Assembly: GCF_900105195.1 (NCBI RefSeq) | Contig: NZ_FNRX01000002.1 | Location: forward strand, 2,914,001-2,978,000 | Length of the DNA: 64,000 nt | Origin: Rhodococcus pyridinivorans | GTDB taxonomy: Bacteria; Actinomycetota; Actinomycetes; Mycobacteriales; Mycobacteriaceae | Reading direction: 5' to 3' | Shown here: piece after piece, positions 17,727 to 29,608 of the stretch | How positions within the stretch are numbered: the first letter of the stretch is position 1 | Layout of the letters: each line of letters begins with the position of its first letter | Notes under the pieces: generated by a model | Told to the model about the DNA's origin: nothing | What the model saw: the letters and a program-made list of their open reading frames with translations, nothing else | The model's database searches: none | Translations under genes and position numbers: made by a program

Positions 17727-18455
17727 TGCGCTCCTCTGCCTTTCCGGCTCGTCTGACACGTCGCAGGCTGTTGGGTGCAGCCCAGACGAGACGCACGTCA
17801 CTCGCCGGTCGGTGTCCGGATCGGTGGAACCGTACGCGACCGACGCCGATTACGGCGTGCGTACCGCCAAGCATATGAAAGAGCTCTCACGGTTCGACGC
17901 CCGGTAGGCGAATCGTGCCCGCGCGTGCGTGAAGCTGATCGTCCCTCCCCGGATAGGAAGGCGTCGTCGACCCTGGAGCTATAGATGAACCGGTGAGCTG
18001 CGTGTGTCGCCAGTCACAACAATTGTGGCGGCATGCCGGATGGTATCAAGAGTCCATCGGCGGGTATTGCGTCATCAATATTCCGGCGCGCAAATGAATC
18101 CGGGTCACATCCTATTTCGAAACCTTCGAACCGCCAACAGATCTACTTGTCATTTCACACAACCGGGGCAGAGGCCAGGACTTACTCCGAGCTGCGAAAA
18201 TCCGCGGCTTGCGCGTTCCGATGCCAAGACCGTGCTGCACGTGGCAAACCCGTGAGAAATGACGAGGCCGAGGAATACTTGCTTAGCCTCGATCTTTCGC
18301 GCGGATCACGTGTCGGACTGAGCAGCTTCGGATTCGGTGGGGAGACCGTGGATGCGGTGTGCATCCACGGTCGACTGCCCGACACGGTCGGGTGACGCCG
18401 AGGTCCACGGCCCCGGAAACAGTTCCTTCGTCTCGATGGAGCAGGTACGTGCAGG
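17727..18455. other. 729-bp region without a recognisable gene, partly low in GC
   Basis: The first part must hold the gapB promoter. From about 18000 to 18200 the base composition falls clearly below that of the surroundings, and the open frames found there show no domain. A 12-bp hairpin lies at 18344-18372. The drop in GC beside an insertion sequence relic suggests inserted foreign DNA. Confidence 0.5.
18344..18372. repeat. 12-bp hairpin beside the IS relic
   Basis: GACCGTGGATGC and GCATCCACGGTC enclose a five-base loop. It may be a terminator for the minus-strand transposase relic (whose frame ends at 18456) or part of the element's end. Confidence 0.55.
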
Positions 18456-19850
18456 TCACGCAGGCGCAGGAAGCGCTGCGAGCCGATTCAGGCCGACCAC
18501 GAAGGACATCGACATCCGGAGCTGTGATGGCAGCGGCAGACGAACACGGCGGGCGTGTCGGGCGATCCTCCCCGCGATCGACAGCAGCCTCAGTCGTAGC
18601 CGTTTCGGCTCCCACCTGCGTGCCGGAACCTCGGTGAATGCGAGCATCTGCATCCACGCGGTCAGCTCGCATGCGAGTTGCACGAGCGCGAGCCAGATCC
18701 GGTTCTGATCGAAACCGTGCAGCGGAAGATTCTGCAGCCCAGTGACTTTCACTGCTCGGATCCGGTCCTCGCACCGGGCCCGACGCCGGTGCCGCAGCTC
18801 CAAGTCCGGGAGTTGCCCGCGCCGGGGGTTGGTGACGAACGCGGTCAGGCGTAGGCCGTCCCGGTCGGTGAACCGCAACTGCGCACCCGGATGCGGCCTC
18901 TCTTTCCGGACGATCACCCGCATGCCTGTCGACACGACGACAGATCGAGCAGGCCGGTCAACTCCGTCACCCAGGCGCCGTCGCGGACCTGTCCGTCGGC
19001 GTCGTAGGCCGGGGTCCAGGCCCGATCAGGAACCAGGTCGATCGCTTCGGCGTGGGCGTCGGTCAACCCCAATCCGACCTGGGGGTCCCTCCCGCTCGCG
19101 GGGGCGTACGACAGGCGCCGCTTGGTCAGATACTCGATCAGTTGGTGGGTGTCGCCGGCACCGTCGATGCGCACCAGCACCTTCTTCCCGACCCGGTATC
19201 CCGGGTCGAGCGGCAGCTGCGCGAGTGCGTCCTGCACGAAGGTGATGAGGGTACCGCCCTGCACGTAGTGCTTGGGGGAGGATCGGCGGCAGTATTCGAT
19301 CCCGAGTTGCCCGGCCGCAGCAGCATCGCGACGGGTTCACCGGTGCCGCCCACGCCGTGGTCGGCGAACGCGCACAGCAGATGGAAACCGAAGCCTCGCG
19401 TGAACGTCGGGGCGGCCTGTTCCTTCTCGTAATGCGCGGTGACCTTCGGTGGCATCGATGTCGAGGACCAGCGGATGCGCTTGGTCGATGGCGTGCTCGG
19501 GAGCCGACGCACCGGCGGCGGTCCAGGCGTGGCGACGGGCTGTGGCGCGGGCCCGGTCGATCGCGGCGAGCGCGGTGTCGGCGTCGACGGCCAACACGCT
19601 GATCAGGCGGGAGACGGTGGGGTCGGAGGCCACCGCACCGAAGATCTCCGGGTGAGCCCGCAGTTGGCTGATGTCGGCGAGGCAGTCCCCACCGATCGCC
19701 AATGCCGTCGCGAGATCGAGCACGATCTTGCCGGGATCGTGTCGGGTCAGCGGTTTTCGATACGGTGCGAGCTCGGCCCGAGGTTAGGACGATCTGCTCC
19801 CCGATGAGCGCCGGTCCGCAAGCGCGGCACCCCGGCTGTCGTGTCTGTCA
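18456..19850 (-). mobile_element. Decayed IS1380-family transposase
   Basis: Pieces of an IS1380 transposase appear in order but in different frames. The N-terminal part reads HDPGKIVLDLATALAIGGD and PTVSRLISVLAVDAD. The middle has EKEQAAPTFTRGFGFH and KVLVRIDGAGDTHQL, then AWTPAYDADGQVRDGAWVTE. The C-terminal part has MRVIVRKERPHPGAQLRFTD and NLPLHGFDQNRIWLALVQLA. At least three frame changes and an in-frame stop near the 5' end make it inactive. Terminal inverted repeats were not identified. Its 5' edge touches the stop codon of the carboxylate-amine ligase gene, so insertion or deletion occurred right at that gene's end. Confidence 0.8.
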
Positions 19851-21002
19851 TGACGGACGCAGATCCGGCCCGTAGCCCTCCACAGTGCGTCGCGCCGCGT
19901 CGGCAACCACATCGGTGAAGGAACCCCCGCTCTCGAGAATGCGACGCTGCCTGATCGCCCCATTACCTCGATCCAGGGTTCCCGACAGAGTGTCGTGCAC
20001 GGAGCGGTAGACGTCGAGTTCCTCCAGGATCGGCCGGACCTGAGCGAGCAGTCGCCAGATCAGGTCGACTGCCGGAACCAACTGCCCAGAGCCGAGATCG
20101 ACACCGCGCCCGGCCAGACCGTCCCGGGCCGCTCGCCAGCACGCCGCGCGCAGCAGCTCCTGATCGACCGAGGGCGTCGGCTCGCCGCGTTCGATCGATG
20201 CCGTCGCCTGGGCGACCAATGCATACACCAAGGTGGCCAGCGTGACGGTCTCCTCGACGGTCGCGGGCACGTCCGCGATGCGGATCTCGAGGGTCGGATG
20301 ATGCGCGGAGATCCGCACATCCCAATAGACCATTCGAGGATCCAGGATCGTGCCGGTGGTGAGCAGCGATTCGACCGCCGCGTCGTATTCCGCGGCCGAG
20401 GCGCACTGCGGGGGCAGTCCCGCGCTCGGCCAGCGCCCCCACCGCAGGTATCGCCAGCTGGCATATCCGGTGTCCCGGCCGTCGGTGATCGGCGAGTTGG
20501 CGGTCAGCGCCAGCAGGGCGGGAAGCCATGGGCGCAGATGGTTGATGAGCTGGGCCGCGCGGTCACGATCGTCGACACCGATATGCACGTGGCATCCGCA
20601 GATCACGCCGTCGGCGACGCCACGATAGTGCTGTGCCATGCGTTGGTAGCGAGGCGTGGCGGTGACCGATCCGCTCGGAGGTTCGAAGATCGGTGTGCCG
20701 ACCGCTACGAGCCGGCATCCTGCGCGCGCTGCGGCGTCGGCGGCCGTCGCGCGGGAGCGGCGCAGCTCTTCGCGTAGGTCCTGCAGGTGTGTACATACCG
20801 TGGTGGCGGTCTCGACCTGACACGGGGAGAGCTCGACCTCGAGCTCGATGCCGAGTGTGCGTCCGGCCGCGAGCACGTCGAGACTGCGCAGGAGGGGACG
20901 ACCGGTACGGGGATCGACCAGGACGAATTCCTCTTCGACGCCGATCGTGGCCGCCGCCCCGCCGCGCACAGGAGAGGTGTCGGTCGGTCCTGTGGCGGCC
21001 AT
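19848..21002 (-). CDS. YbdK-type carboxylate-amine ligase (glutamate-cysteine ligase GCS2 family)
   Basis: The 384-residue protein carries the family signatures [13 protein letters not shown] (residues about 19-31), [23 protein letters not shown] near the middle and [20 protein letters not shown]2/YbdK enzymes join glutamate to an amine, forming gamma-glutamyl peptides with ATP. Many actinomycetes carry several copies of unknown substrate, and mycothiol synthesis does not need this step. ATG 21002. The C-terminus runs up to the IS relic and overlaps its edge by a few bases; the end ([11 protein letters not shown]) looks natural. Confidence 0.85.
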   Translation of the reverse strand: MAATGPTDTSPVRGGAAATIGVEEEFVLVDPRTGRPLLRSLDVLAAGRTLGIELEVELSPCQVETATTVCTHLQDLREELRRSRATAADAAARAGCRLVAVGTPIFEPPSGSVTATPRYQRMAQHYRGVADGVICGCHVHIGVDDRDRAAQLINHLRPWLPALLALTANSPITDGRDTGYASWRYLRWGRWPSAGLPPQCASAAEYDAAVESLLTTGTILDPRMVYWDVRISAHHPTLEIRIADVPATVEETVTLATLVYALVAQATASIERGEPTPSVDQELLRAACWRAARDGLAGRGVDLGSGQLVPAVDLIWRLLAQVRPILEELDVYRSVHDTLSGTLDRGNGAIRQRRILESGGSFTDVVADAARRTVEGYGPDLRPS

Positions 21003-21081
21003 GGCGTTCTCCCCACTCGAGATCTTTCACTCTACGAAGGAAGAGCGGCCGGCGTGGGTGTACTGCAGTCGGAGATCTGTC

Positions 21082-21492
21082 TTACCGGACAGTGCGTGCG
21101 CGTTGCCGGTTGGCGGCGTGGCGGAGCTGCAGAATCCGCAGGCCCCCGGCGAGGCCGACGATCACCGCTCCGGCGATCGCAGCGAACAGCAGTGCCACAC
21201 CCAGCGGCAACGAGAAGTCCCACGCGAACAGTTCGAGGGTGACGCTGTCCAGGTTCTGCAGGATGAACACCAACAGCAACAGCAGGATCAACACACCGAC
21301 GATCAGGGCAGTCCACAACGCCCCGGTGCGGGTGCCTCTGATGCCTTTGCCCCGGGCGACGTCGGGATGCAGCCTGCTGGGAGCGTCCGGATCCGGTGTC
21401 GCCCCGGATGGGGGTACCGGAGTATCGCTACGTCGCGCGGGCGCCGAGAAATCGGGGTTCGAATCGTCAGGACCCCTCGAGCTGGTCGTCAT
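21082..21492 (-). CDS. LapA/DUF1049 family membrane protein
   Basis: A 136-residue protein with a Pro/Ser-rich cytoplasmic N-terminus of about 55 residues, two membrane helices (ALIVGVLILLLLLVFILQN and GVALLFAAIAGAVIVGLAGG) and a short basic tail. The helix pair with an FILQN..SVTLELFAW link is typical of LapA-domain proteins, involved in lipopolysaccharide assembly in Gram-negatives but of unknown use in actinomycetes. It lies 79 bp upstream of the ligase gene on the same strand. Confidence 0.78.
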   Translation of the reverse strand: MTTSSRGPDDSNPDFSAPARRSDTPVPPSGATPDPDAPSRLHPDVARGKGIRGTRTGALWTALIVGVLILLLLLVFILQNLDSVTLELFAWDFSLPLGVALLFAAIAGAVIVGLAGGLRILQLRHAANRQRARTVR

Positions 21493-21548
21493 GTGCGATC
21501 GGGTACCCCGGCCCTGTTCCGGTTATCCCACCGGCAGAATCTTTGCGG

Positions 21549-22442
21549 TCAGTTCACGTCCCGGCTCCGCACCAGAATCCCGGTGGCGACCACTGCGACG
21601 GCAATGTAGGCGGCGACGGTGATGAGCGCCCTCGGTCCCGAGATCACATCCACCACCCGGGGTGTGCCCTCCCCTCCCCCGGTCACCGCGCCGACGAGCG
21701 ATCCGGCTGCGGTTCCCGACAGGAAGGCCGTCACGTCCTCGACGAGCTGCAGCGCGGAGCCGACGCCTCGCAGCAGATTCTCGACGACAACCGTCCATAC
21801 CAGCCCCAGGCCGACCGACAGCGCCGCACTGCGGGCGTAGGTGCCGAGGGCGAAGCCGATCGTTCCCCACATCATGAACACGAGGTACGCCGCACCCGCG
21901 GAGCGAAGAAGTGCGCCGGCCGACGGCATCGTGAGCGGTTGTGTTTCGATCGTGGCGAGCGAGACGGACACGACCGTGCACAGCACAGCGGTGACGACCA
22001 CCATCGCGGCAACGATCACCGCAAGAGCGAGCAGGGCACCGATTGTCGGGCGCAGACGGCCGTGAGTGAACACGGTCTTCCACGTTCCCCAGCTGTACCC
22101 GTTCCCGGCGATGAGAGCACCCAGGACGAGCACGAGCGCACCACCGAACAACGGTGTGCCCTGGACCAGGACGTCAGGGATCGATTCGGGCAGGACGCTC
22201 TGCAGCAACGCTTCGGTCGGCTCCCCTTCCGTGGAGAAGCCGGCCGTTCCGGTCGTGTAGGAGACGTACGGGAATACGTAGCCGAAAACCATCGCGAGCA
22301 GGAACCACGTGCCGACCGTCGTCCACATCGCCGGCCACGAACGCAACCGGTACAACTCGGCACGCAAGCTCCGAGCAACGGTGTTGTGCCGTGCGGCAAG
22401 TGAGGTGGAATCGGAGTGCGAGCGGAGTGTCGAGGCGGACAT
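21549..22442 (-). CDS. ABC-2 type transporter permease
   Basis: The 297-residue protein has six predicted helices, a short cytoplasmic N-terminus followed by SLRAELYRLRSWPAMW (an amphipathic entry helix typical of ABC-2 permeases), a large extracellular loop after helix 1 (about residues 60-95) and a WGTIGFALGTYARS turn. It should export a drug or lipid together with an ATPase. The neighbouring ATPase gene, one base upstream, survives only as a fragment, so this permease either uses an ATPase from elsewhere or is on its way to loss. Confidence 0.82.
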   Translation of the reverse strand: MSASTLRSHSDSTSLAARHNTVARSLRAELYRLRSWPAMWTTVGTWFLLAMVFGYVFPYVSYTTGTAGFSTEGEPTEALLQSVLPESIPDVLVQGTPLFGGALVLVLGALIAGNGYSWGTWKTVFTHGRLRPTIGALLALAVIVAAMVVVTAVLCTVVSVSLATIETQPLTMPSAGALLRSAGAAYLVFMMWGTIGFALGTYARSAALSVGLGLVWTVVVENLLRGVGSALQLVEDVTAFLSGTAAGSLVGAVTGGGEGTPRVVDVISGPRALITVAAYIAVAVVATGILVRSRDVN

Positions 22443-22443
22443 G

Positions 22444-22766
22444 TCACGCCCCCTTCGTGGGTGTGGAACGAGTGGTCATTTCGAGGAACACGTCCTCGAG
22501 GATGCGTTCGGCCGGTCCGACCGACAACACATCCATGCTGTCGGCGACGAGCGCGCGGACGACGTCGGGCCGCGATCGGGCGGCAGATCCAGCAGCACCG
22601 AGTCGCCGTCGATTTCGAACCCGTTCTCTCCGGCGAGATCCGATGCGATCGAGACCACCCGATGCCCGGGCGTGCCACGAACTTTCAGCACCGCGTCGCC
22701 GAGCAGGGTGGAGACGGTCGTTTCGCGCACCGGGCGCCCGGTGACGAGATCGGCAGGATCGGTATT
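22444..22766 (-). pseudogene. C-terminal stub of the partner ABC ATPase
   Basis: The segment from about 22766 leftward encodes the C-terminal accessory domain of drug-exporter ATPases (PADLVTGRPVRETTVSTLLG, GDSVLLDLPPDR), then a one-base frame change near 22570, then GPDVVRALVADSMDVLSVGP and ERILEDVFLEMTTRS. Walker A, signature and Walker B motifs are absent; upstream the sequence passes straight into the end of the enoyl-CoA hydratase gene. A deletion has removed the nucleotide-binding domain. Confidence 0.75.
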
Positions 22767-22807
22767 CGCTCCGCACAAAATGACGCAGGGCCTCGGGTGA
22801 CACCCTC

Positions 22808-23586
22808 TCACCGAATGTCCCACCACGGGCGCCGCTTCTGTAGGAACGCCGTCATCCCCTCCGCGGCTTCCTCGGAACCGAACATCCGCGCCGAACGTGC
22901 TGCCAGGTCGTCTCCGTAACGATCGAAGTCCTCGAGGATCCGCTGCGTGACGAGGCGTTTCGATTCGGCCAGACCCTGCGGTGAGCAGGCACGGATCTCC
23001 GCGAGCAACTCCACCAGGACAGCGTCGGTATCGGACACCGACAGGGTGACGAGACCCTCGGAGGACGCCTCCTCGGGACCGAACCGTTCGCCGGTCAGGA
23101 AGTACCGTGCCGCTGCGCGCGGCGACAATCGCGGGAGCACGGTCAAGGAGATGATCGACGCGGCCAGACCGAGCCGTGCCTCGGTAAGTGCGAACGTCGA
23201 CGCCGGCCCGGCGACCACGATGTCGCAGGCACCGATCAGACCCATGCCGCCGGCGCGGACGTGCCCGTCGATGCGGGCCAAGACCGGCTTGGGGAGCTCC
23301 AGGATCTGCCGGAGCAAGGCCGTCATGTCGCGGGTGCGTGCGGCAGCCGTTTCCTGCGCGGATCCGGAAGAGCCGCTCAGATCCGCTCCGGCACAGAATG
23401 TTCCACCGGTATGGGTGAGGATGACCGCGCGGACGGCGGGGTCGGCGGCCGCGTCGACGAGTCCGCGGCTCAGTTGGGTCAGCAGCGGTACGGACAGGGC
23501 GTTGCGGTTGTGCGGGGAGTCGAGGGTCAGTGTCGCAGCGCCGTGGTCGACGACGTAGCGCACCACCACCACCGGATCGGGTTCGG

Positions 23587-23590
<4 letters not shown>
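22808..23590 (-). CDS. Enoyl-CoA hydratase/isomerase family protein
   Basis: The 260-residue crotonase-fold enzyme has the oxyanion-hole segments TFCAGADLSG and HVRAGGMGLIGACD and a Glu in TEARLGLAAS at the second catalytic position. It hydrates an unsaturated acyl-CoA in the cytoplasm. ATG 23590 overlaps the stop of the carboxylase alpha gene by ATGA, making it the last gene of the operon. In the order AtuA, carboxylase beta, alpha, hydratase, it corresponds to the isohexenylglutaconyl-CoA hydratase (AtuE) step of terpenoid breakdown or to a 3-methylglutaconyl-CoA hydratase; the substrate is inferred. Confidence 0.85.
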
Positions 23591-25623
<2,033 letters not shown>

Positions 25624-25630
25624 GGGAACC

Positions 25631-27229
25631 TCACATCCGGAAGACGCCGAAGGATTCGGCACCTCTGATCGGGGCGGTGGCAACAGCCGACAAGCACAGT
25701 CCCAGCACAGTGCGGGTATCGCGGGGGTCGATGATGCCGTCGTCGTAGAGACGACCGGACAGGAACATCGGCAGCGATTCGGCTTCGATCTGGTTCTCGA
25801 CGGCCGCGCGCATCGCCTCGTCGGCGGCCTCGTCGAAGTCCTGGCCGCGTGCCTGCGCGGCAGCGCGTCCGACGAGAGAGATGACCCCGGCCAGTTGGGC
25901 ACCGCCCATGACCGCAGACTTGGCGCTGGGCCACGCGAACAGGAACCGCGGATCGAAGGCACGTCCGCACATGCCGTAGTGACCGGCGCCGTAGGACGCG
26001 CCGATGAGGATGGAGATGTGCGGCACCGTGGAGTTGGCGACCGCGTTGATCATCATCGCCCCGTGCTTGATCATGCCGCGTTCCTCGTATTCCCGACCGA
26101 CCATGTACCCGGTGGTGTTGTGCAGGAACAACAGCGGCGTATCGGCACGGTTCGCGAGTTGGATGAACTGGGCTGCCTTCTGCGATTCCTCGTTGAACAG
26201 CACGCCGCGCGCGTTGGCGAGAATCCCGACCGGATAGCCGTGCACCTGTGCCCAGCCGGTCACCAACGACGGCCCGTAGAGCGGTTTGAACTCGTCGAAG
26301 TCGGAATCGTCGACGACGCGGGCGATGACCTCACGCGGATCGAAGGGTTGCCGAAGATCCTCAGGGACGATCCCGAGCAGCTCCTCGGCGTCGTACCGCG
26401 GTTCGCGTACGTCCGTCCGGGGTGCAGGGCCGGCCTTGCGGTAGTTGAGGCGCCGCACAATGCTGCGACCGATGCGCACCGCGTCCTGTTCGTCGACCGC
26501 GAAGTGGTCGGCCAGACCCGAGATACGCGCGTGCATCTCGGCGCCGCCGAGCGACTCGTCGTCGGATTCCTCACCAGTGGCCATCTTCACCAGCGGCGGG
26601 CCGGCGAGGAACACCTTCGACCGCTTCTCGATCATCACGACGTGGTCGGACATGCCGGGGATGTATGCGCCGCCGGCGGTCGAATTGCCGAAGACCACCG
26701 CGATCGTGGGGATACCTGCCGCCGACAACCGGGTCAGATCGCGGAAGAGCCGGCCACCGGGAATGAACACTTCTTTCTGCGTGGGCAGATCCGCGCCGCC
26801 GGATTCGACGAGGGAGATCAGCGGCATCCGGTTCTGCAGGGCGATGTCGTCGGCGCGCAACGTCTTGCGGAGCGTCCACGGGTTACTGGTTCCCCCGCGC
26901 ACGGTGGGGTCGGTGGCCACGATGACACATTCGACGCCTTCGACCACACCGATGCCCGTGACGACGCTGCCGCCGACGGGAAACTCGGTGCCCCAGGCCG
27001 CGAGCGGTGAGAGCTCGAGGAACGGCGAGTCGGGGTCGAGGAGTAGTTCGATCCTCTCCCGCGCAAGCAACTTGCCTCGGTCGTGGTGTCGCCGGACGTA
27101 CTTTTCTCCCCCGCCGGCGAGGGCCTTGCCGTGTTCTGTGTCGAGTTCGGCCAGGCGAGCACGCATTGTATCGGCGGCTGCGCCGTATTCGGTGGAGCCG
27201 GCATCCAGGGTCGAGATCAAGGTGCTCAC
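25631..27229 (-). CDS. Acyl-CoA carboxylase beta chain (carboxyltransferase)
   Basis: The 532-residue protein follows the methylcrotonyl/geranyl-CoA carboxylase beta pattern: REKY-like entry (GGEKYVRRHHDRGKLLARER), GGTSNPWTLRKTLRA, SGGADLPTQKEVF, VFGNSTAGGAYIPGMSDHVV, then LANARGVLFNEESQKAAQFI and GASYGAGHYGMCGRAFDPRF. The two oxyanion loops are intact. The length and the VESGGADLP motif fit 3-methylcrotonyl- or geranyl-CoA enzymes better than propionyl-CoA ones. GTG 27229 overlaps the AtuA stop by GTGA. Confidence 0.92.
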   Translation of the reverse strand: MSTLISTLDAGSTEYGAAADTMRARLAELDTEHGKALAGGGEKYVRRHHDRGKLLARERIELLLDPDSPFLELSPLAAWGTEFPVGGSVVTGIGVVEGVECVIVATDPTVRGGTSNPWTLRKTLRADDIALQNRMPLISLVESGGADLPTQKEVFIPGGRLFRDLTRLSAAGIPTIAVVFGNSTAGGAYIPGMSDHVVMIEKRSKVFLAGPPLVKMATGEESDDESLGGAEMHARISGLADHFAVDEQDAVRIGRSIVRRLNYRKAGPAPRTDVREPRYDAEELLGIVPEDLRQPFDPREVIARVVDDSDFDEFKPLYGPSLVTGWAQVHGYPVGILANARGVLFNEESQKAAQFIQLANRADTPLLFLHNTTGYMVGREYEERGMIKHGAMMINAVANSTVPHISILIGASYGAGHYGMCGRAFDPRFLFAWPSAKSAVMGGAQLAGVISLVGRAAAQARGQDFDEAADEAMRAAVENQIEAESLPMFLSGRLYDDGIIDPRDTRTVLGLCLSAVATAPIRGAESFGVFRM

Positions 27230-28941
27230 GTGTGCTTCTCCAGCAGGACGGTGGGGATGTCGAGGTATCGGGCGCGCAACCATTCACCGAGGCCCTTGGC
27301 CTGGGGGTCGAAGCGGGCACGGGAGGCGACGCCACGACCGAGGATTCCCTCGATTACGAAGTTCACGGCCCGCAGGTTCGGGAGCAGATGACGTGTGACA
27401 GGCAAGGGTTCGATCTCGGGGAGCAGGTCCTTCAGCGTGTCGACGGTGAGAGTGTTTGCAAGCCATTGCCATTCGTCGTCGGATCGGACCCACAACCCGA
27501 TGTTGGCGTCACCGCCCTTGTCGCCGCTGCGGGCACCGGCGATCGTGCCGAGCGGAACGCGACGAGTCTGTCCGGGCGACAGCGGCGCGGGCACACTCGG
27601 GTCCGGCAACGGTTCGAGGGTCCGGGTGGTCGCCGCGGCCGGGATGTCGACGCGGGTGCCGTCTGGCAACACTGCAATGTGCGGCACGCGGGTCGCCTCG
27701 ACGTACTCGGCCGTGTAGACACCGTAGGCGGTGCCCGGGCCGGGCGGAGCGGTGACGAAGAACCCGGGAGAGCTTGCAAGGGCGAACTCGACCGCCGTGG
27801 AGGTGAATGCGCGTCCGACGACGTCGGGATCGGGATCGCGCGCAGTGCAGCGCAGCAGAGCGCTCGCGGTTTCCTCCGTGTCGGCATCGGCATGGTCGGT
27901 GCGAGCGAGAGTCCATTCGAGTTCGGCAGGCCGCCTCGGCAGATTCGATTCCATCTGAGATCGCACCAACTGGGCCTTCGCGTCGATGTCCAGTCCGGTG
28001 AGGACGAAGACGACCTCGTTGTAGAACCCGGCGAGCGCGTTGAGGCACACCTTCAGGGTCGGTGGGGGCGGCTCGCCCTTCACGCCGGTGATGCGGACAC
28101 GATCGGGTGCTTCCCGGCTCAGCGTGGCGGTGTCGATGCGCGCGGTGACATCGGGGTTCGCGTAGCGTCCGCCCGTCACCTCGTACAGCAGTTGTGCGGT
28201 GACCGTGCCGACGGTGACGGCTCCTCCCGTGCCCGGGTGCTTCGTGATGGTCGCCGCGCCATCGGCCTCGATCTCGGCAATGGGGAATCCGGGGCGGACG
28301 AGGTCGTCGAGTTCGGTGAAGAACGCATAGTTTCCGCCGGTCGCCTGGGTACCGCATTCGATGACGTGCCCTGCGACAACAGCACCCGCGAGTGCATCGA
28401 AGTCATCAGGAGCCCAACCGAAGTAGGCGGCGGCGGGACCGACGATCACCGAAGCGTCGGTGACGCGCCCGGTCACGACGATATCGGCTCCGGCATCGAG
28501 GCACCGCGTAATGCCCCACGCACCGAGATACGCGTTGGCGGTCAGCGGGCGCGGGTCGGCGTCGAAACCGAACTCGTCGATGCGAGCAAGGAGATCGTCG
28601 CCTTCGACGTGGGCGATGCGCGGGGACAGACCGAGCCGATCCGCAACCGTGCGCAGCGCCGCGGCCAGACCCGCAGGATTGAGACCCCCGGCGTTCGCGA
28701 CGATCCGCACCCCCTTGTCGAGGGCAAGACCCATGCAGTCCTCGGCCTGCCGCAGGAACGTCTTGGCGTAACCGAGATCCGGATTCTTCAGACGATCGCG
28801 ACCGAGGATGAGCATCGTCAGTTCGGCGAGGTAGTCACCGGTCACATAGTCGAGTTCGCCGCCTTCGAGCATCTCGCGCATCGCCGACAGACGGTCACCG
28901 TAGAAACCGGAGCAGTTGCCGATTCGCACGACGCGGCTCAC
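27226..28941 (-). CDS. AtuA family acyclic terpene utilisation protein
   Basis: The 571-residue protein matches the AtuA/DUF1446 family: RIGNCSGFYGDRLSAMREML at the start, GLNPAGLAAALRTV, HVEGDDLL, then DAGADIVVTGRVTDASVIVG in the middle and a C-terminal small domain (AGARSGDKGGDANIGLWV). AtuA is needed for citronellol and geraniol breakdown in Pseudomonas, but its reaction is not settled. GTG 28941 with AGGAG at 8 bases is preferred over GTG 28950, where the binding site would overlap the codon. First gene of the four-gene operon. Confidence 0.88.
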   Translation of the reverse strand: MSRVVRIGNCSGFYGDRLSAMREMLEGGELDYVTGDYLAELTMLILGRDRLKNPDLGYAKTFLRQAEDCMGLALDKGVRIVANAGGLNPAGLAAALRTVADRLGLSPRIAHVEGDDLLARIDEFGFDADPRPLTANAYLGAWGITRCLDAGADIVVTGRVTDASVIVGPAAAYFGWAPDDFDALAGAVVAGHVIECGTQATGGNYAFFTELDDLVRPGFPIAEIEADGAATITKHPGTGGAVTVGTVTAQLLYEVTGGRYANPDVTARIDTATLSREAPDRVRITGVKGEPPPPTLKVCLNALAGFYNEVVFVLTGLDIDAKAQLVRSQMESNLPRRPAELEWTLARTDHADADTEETASALLRCTARDPDPDVVGRAFTSTAVEFALASSPGFFVTAPPGPGTAYGVYTAEYVEATRVPHIAVLPDGTRVDIPAAATTRTLEPLPDPSVPAPLSPGQTRRVPLGTIAGARSGDKGGDANIGLWVRSDDEWQWLANTLTVDTLKDLLPEIEPLPVTRHLLPNLRAVNFVIEGILGRGVASRARFDPQAKGLGEWLRARYLDIPTVLLEKHT

Positions 28942-29115
28942 GCGATCCACTCCTGGACCGGGCGTCCTGTCCGCTGAGTAACGAGCGGACAGAGATCGTC
29001 GAGAAGCTCACGCGACTCCACCATGTGGTCAGCGTCACATGTCGCTGCTCTCGGAGCAAGCACTCATGACTGTTTCACGCGGCCCTGGTCGTACCCCTCA
29101 CCGCCGATGACGGGC

Positions 29116-29319
29116 TCACCGCTGTGCGCGGCGACGACGCCTCCCATCCGGCACGTCGGATTGCCCGGCCGGCTCTGCGGCTCCTCGACTGCTCCCGAAC
29201 TCGACGGCATCTGCGTCCGCACCTCGGCCGGTCAGTGCCTGCACCACCATCTCGAGGTCGTGCAGCGTCACCTCATCTGCCGACGAACGGCCTTCTTCAT
29301 CTCGAACGGAACGGGCCAT
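29116..29319 (-). CDS. Small acidic-to-basic hypothetical protein (67 aa)
   Basis: ATG 29319 has a perfect AGGAG at five bases. The product starts MARSVRDEEGRSSADEVTLH, followed by a helical stretch (DLEMVVQALTGRG) and a disordered, basic end. It lies 175 bases upstream of the AtuA operon on the same strand. Its size and position recall the small epsilon subunits of actinobacterial acyl-CoA carboxylases, but I see no convincing epsilon motif. Function unknown. Confidence 0.5.
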   Translation of the reverse strand: MARSVRDEEGRSSADEVTLHDLEMVVQALTGRGADADAVEFGSSRGAAEPAGQSDVPDGRRRRRAQR

Positions 29320-29608
29320 GACAACTCCTGACAGAAGAACCACCGACCGCACCGTCGACCGTCGCAACACGAACAGAACCATCGCCACACGAACCGGCAC
29401 CGGCAAGGCACCGGGCCCGACATCATCGGCAGGCCTGCGACACCGGCAAGTCTAATCGCGCCCGGAAGTACTTTCGCCGCGATCGGTCGCGCGCACGTAA
29501 CTTGCCAGGACGGCGAACCTCGAAATCGTCACGACTCCTCGTTCACGACTCCTGCCTACCCCGCGGCAGATACCGTGGATGCATACTTCACCGAGGTCAG
29601 GAGTTGCC

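Noticed and set aside
16242..17756. A 504-codon plus-strand frame
   Set aside because: Antisense shadow of gapB with no domain.
27007..28977. A 656-codon open frame on the plus strand
   Set aside because: Antisense to the AtuA gene; no motif, and the minus-strand gene is clear.
29116..29319. Small protein as acyl-CoA carboxylase epsilon subunit
   Set aside because: Size and place fit, but the conserved epsilon core was not found, so it is left as hypothetical.
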